In this document: in pieces, positions 63,454 through 64,000 of the stretch
Layout: the number at the start of each line of letters is the position of its first letter
Numbering within the stretch: position 1 is the first letter of the stretch
Origin: an uncultured Roseibium sp.
Lineage (GTDB): Bacteria > Pseudomonadota > Alphaproteobacteria > Rhizobiales > Stappiaceae
Assembly (NCBI RefSeq): GCF_947496995.1
Contig: NZ_CANMFD010000001.1
Coordinates: 492,692-556,691 of the forward strand
Reading direction: 5' to 3'
DNA: 64,000 bases
The notes under the pieces: model-generated
Seen by the model: the letters and a program-made list of their open reading frames with translations, nothing else
Told to the model about the DNA's origin: nothing
Database searches by the model: none
Program-made: the position numbers and the translations under genes

Positions 63454-64000
63454 TCAGGCGAACTCCCCTTGCACGAACCATCCCTGCGGCCGTGGCGCCT
63501 GGGGGGTGTGGAACAGCCAGAGGCGGCGGCCTTCGCCGGTTTCCACGCGCCAGTAATCGCGCAGGCCGCCGCGCCAGCCGGCGTCATTTTCCCACCAGGC
63601 CGGGGTGATCCGCTCCGGGCCTTCGGCGCCGATGGTTGTCAGAAAGCTGCCACGCCAGCGAAAGCGGGTCGGCGGTTCCAGTCCCTGGCGGCTCCCGCCG
63701 CCGGAGGTGATCACCGGTTCGGGTGCAAACAGCCTGAGGGGGCGGGGGCGGCGGCTCGGCCAAGCCGGGGCGGGGCGGCTGCCGGCGGCGGGCACGAGCG
63801 TGAAGCTGCGTTCGGGAATATGGCTGTCGACAGGCTGGAAGCGCAGGATGTTGTCCAGCCCCAGCCGGTTGCCGAGCTGGGTGACGAGATCGTCGAGACT
63901 GTCCTTTTCCCGGTTCTGGGCGCGGTCAAGCTGGCGCATGCCGAGCGCCTCGATCTCCACCGCTTCCAGGCGGATCATGTCGATGCCGTAGCCGGCATCC
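63454..64000 (-). CDS. imuB: ImuB-like Y-family DNA polymerase homologue, C-terminal part (runs off the window)
   Basis: About 182 codons are present, ending at 63454, and the frame continues past 64000. The visible part has MIRLEAVEIEALGMRQLD, LVTQLGNRLGLDNILRFQPVDSHIPERSF, and the C-terminal RPLRLFAPEPVI, RYWRVETGEGRRLWLFH-type segment (here DYWRVETGEGRRLWLFH), typical of ImuB C-termini that bind ImuA, DnaE2 and the beta clamp. The N-terminal polymerase domain is outside the window. It lies upstream of dnaE2 on the same strand, separated by the Fic gene and repeats. Confidence 0.88.
   Translation of the reverse strand, partial: DAGYGIDMIRLEAVEIEALGMRQLDRAQNREKDSLDDLVTQLGNRLGLDNILRFQPVDSHIPERSFTLVPAAGSRPAPAWPSRRPRPLRLFAPEPVITSGGGSRQGLEPPTRFRWRGSFLTTIGAEGPERITPAWWENDAGWRGGLRDYWRVETGEGRRLWLFHTPQAPRPQGWFVQGEFA

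Overview
This looks like a chromosomal segment of a high-GC alphaproteobacterium of the Hyphomicrobiales/Rhizobiales. I judge this from the order aroA-cmk-rpsA (minus strand) beside a TIGR02300-type acidic protein and tRNA-Ala, from a class II (CP4-like) EPSP synthase, from the density of ABC importers, and from an imuB-dnaE2 mutasome region. A marine Stappiaceae-type organism (Roseibium/Labrenzia/Stappia) is my best guess. That is inference; no 16S or other species marker is present.

Layout. 1-8.7 kb is conserved housekeeping: a VOC protein, a 30-residue membrane peptide, lapA-like, ihfB, sppA, an FKBP isomerase, rpsA, cmk, aroA, a zinc-ribbon/acidic protein and tRNA-Ala(GGC). 8.8-16 kb holds an MscS channel, a ZntB-type transporter, a DUF992 protein and a LysR-headed aldehyde dehydrogenase/GST/NAD(P)-binding group. 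16.2-24.2 kb is a peptide-type ABC importer operon that also encodes a metallophosphoesterase and a HAD-IIA phosphatase, divergent from a LysR gene. 24.3-30.8 kb has an AdhP alcohol dehydrogenase, then an NMT1/SsuA-type importer with a fused double permease next to a 5-formyl-THF cyclo-ligase-like gene and a divergent RpiR regulator. An intact IS4-family element (30869-32139) follows.

32.5-39.8 kb is a carbohydrate/glycerophosphodiester-type importer operon with a tandem glycerophosphodiesterase and a LacI regulator. An 18-bp perfect palindrome overlaps the likely -35 box of its promoter. 40-46 kb contains a secreted YceI-OmpA fusion overlapping a caspase-fold protein with a C-terminal CXXCH, an AhpD-like protein, ZinT with a probable Zur site, an 8 x 8-bp tandem repeat, an L,D-transpeptidase and small proteins.

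46-64 kb is the accessory half. It holds a secreted-looking NlpC/P60-like protein with a decayed second copy 2 kb away, an unknown 407-residue protein, a heme membrane protein plus intradiol-dioxygenase-fold protein, a DUF2161 nuclease-fold protein, a heparin-lyase-like secreted protein, and an aldo/keto reductase bracketed by two related gene remnants. A clearly foreign AT-rich two-gene operon follows (unknown protein plus UvrD-like SF1 helicase, 53652-56842). It abuts dnaE2. Between dnaE2 and imuB lies a 345-bp-period palindromic repeat array into which a Fic-domain AMPylase gene has been placed.

The best candidate for an undescribed system is the AT-rich helicase operon. The Fic insertion and the NlpC/P60-like locus come next. 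All functional statements rest on reading translated motifs and context; no database search was run.
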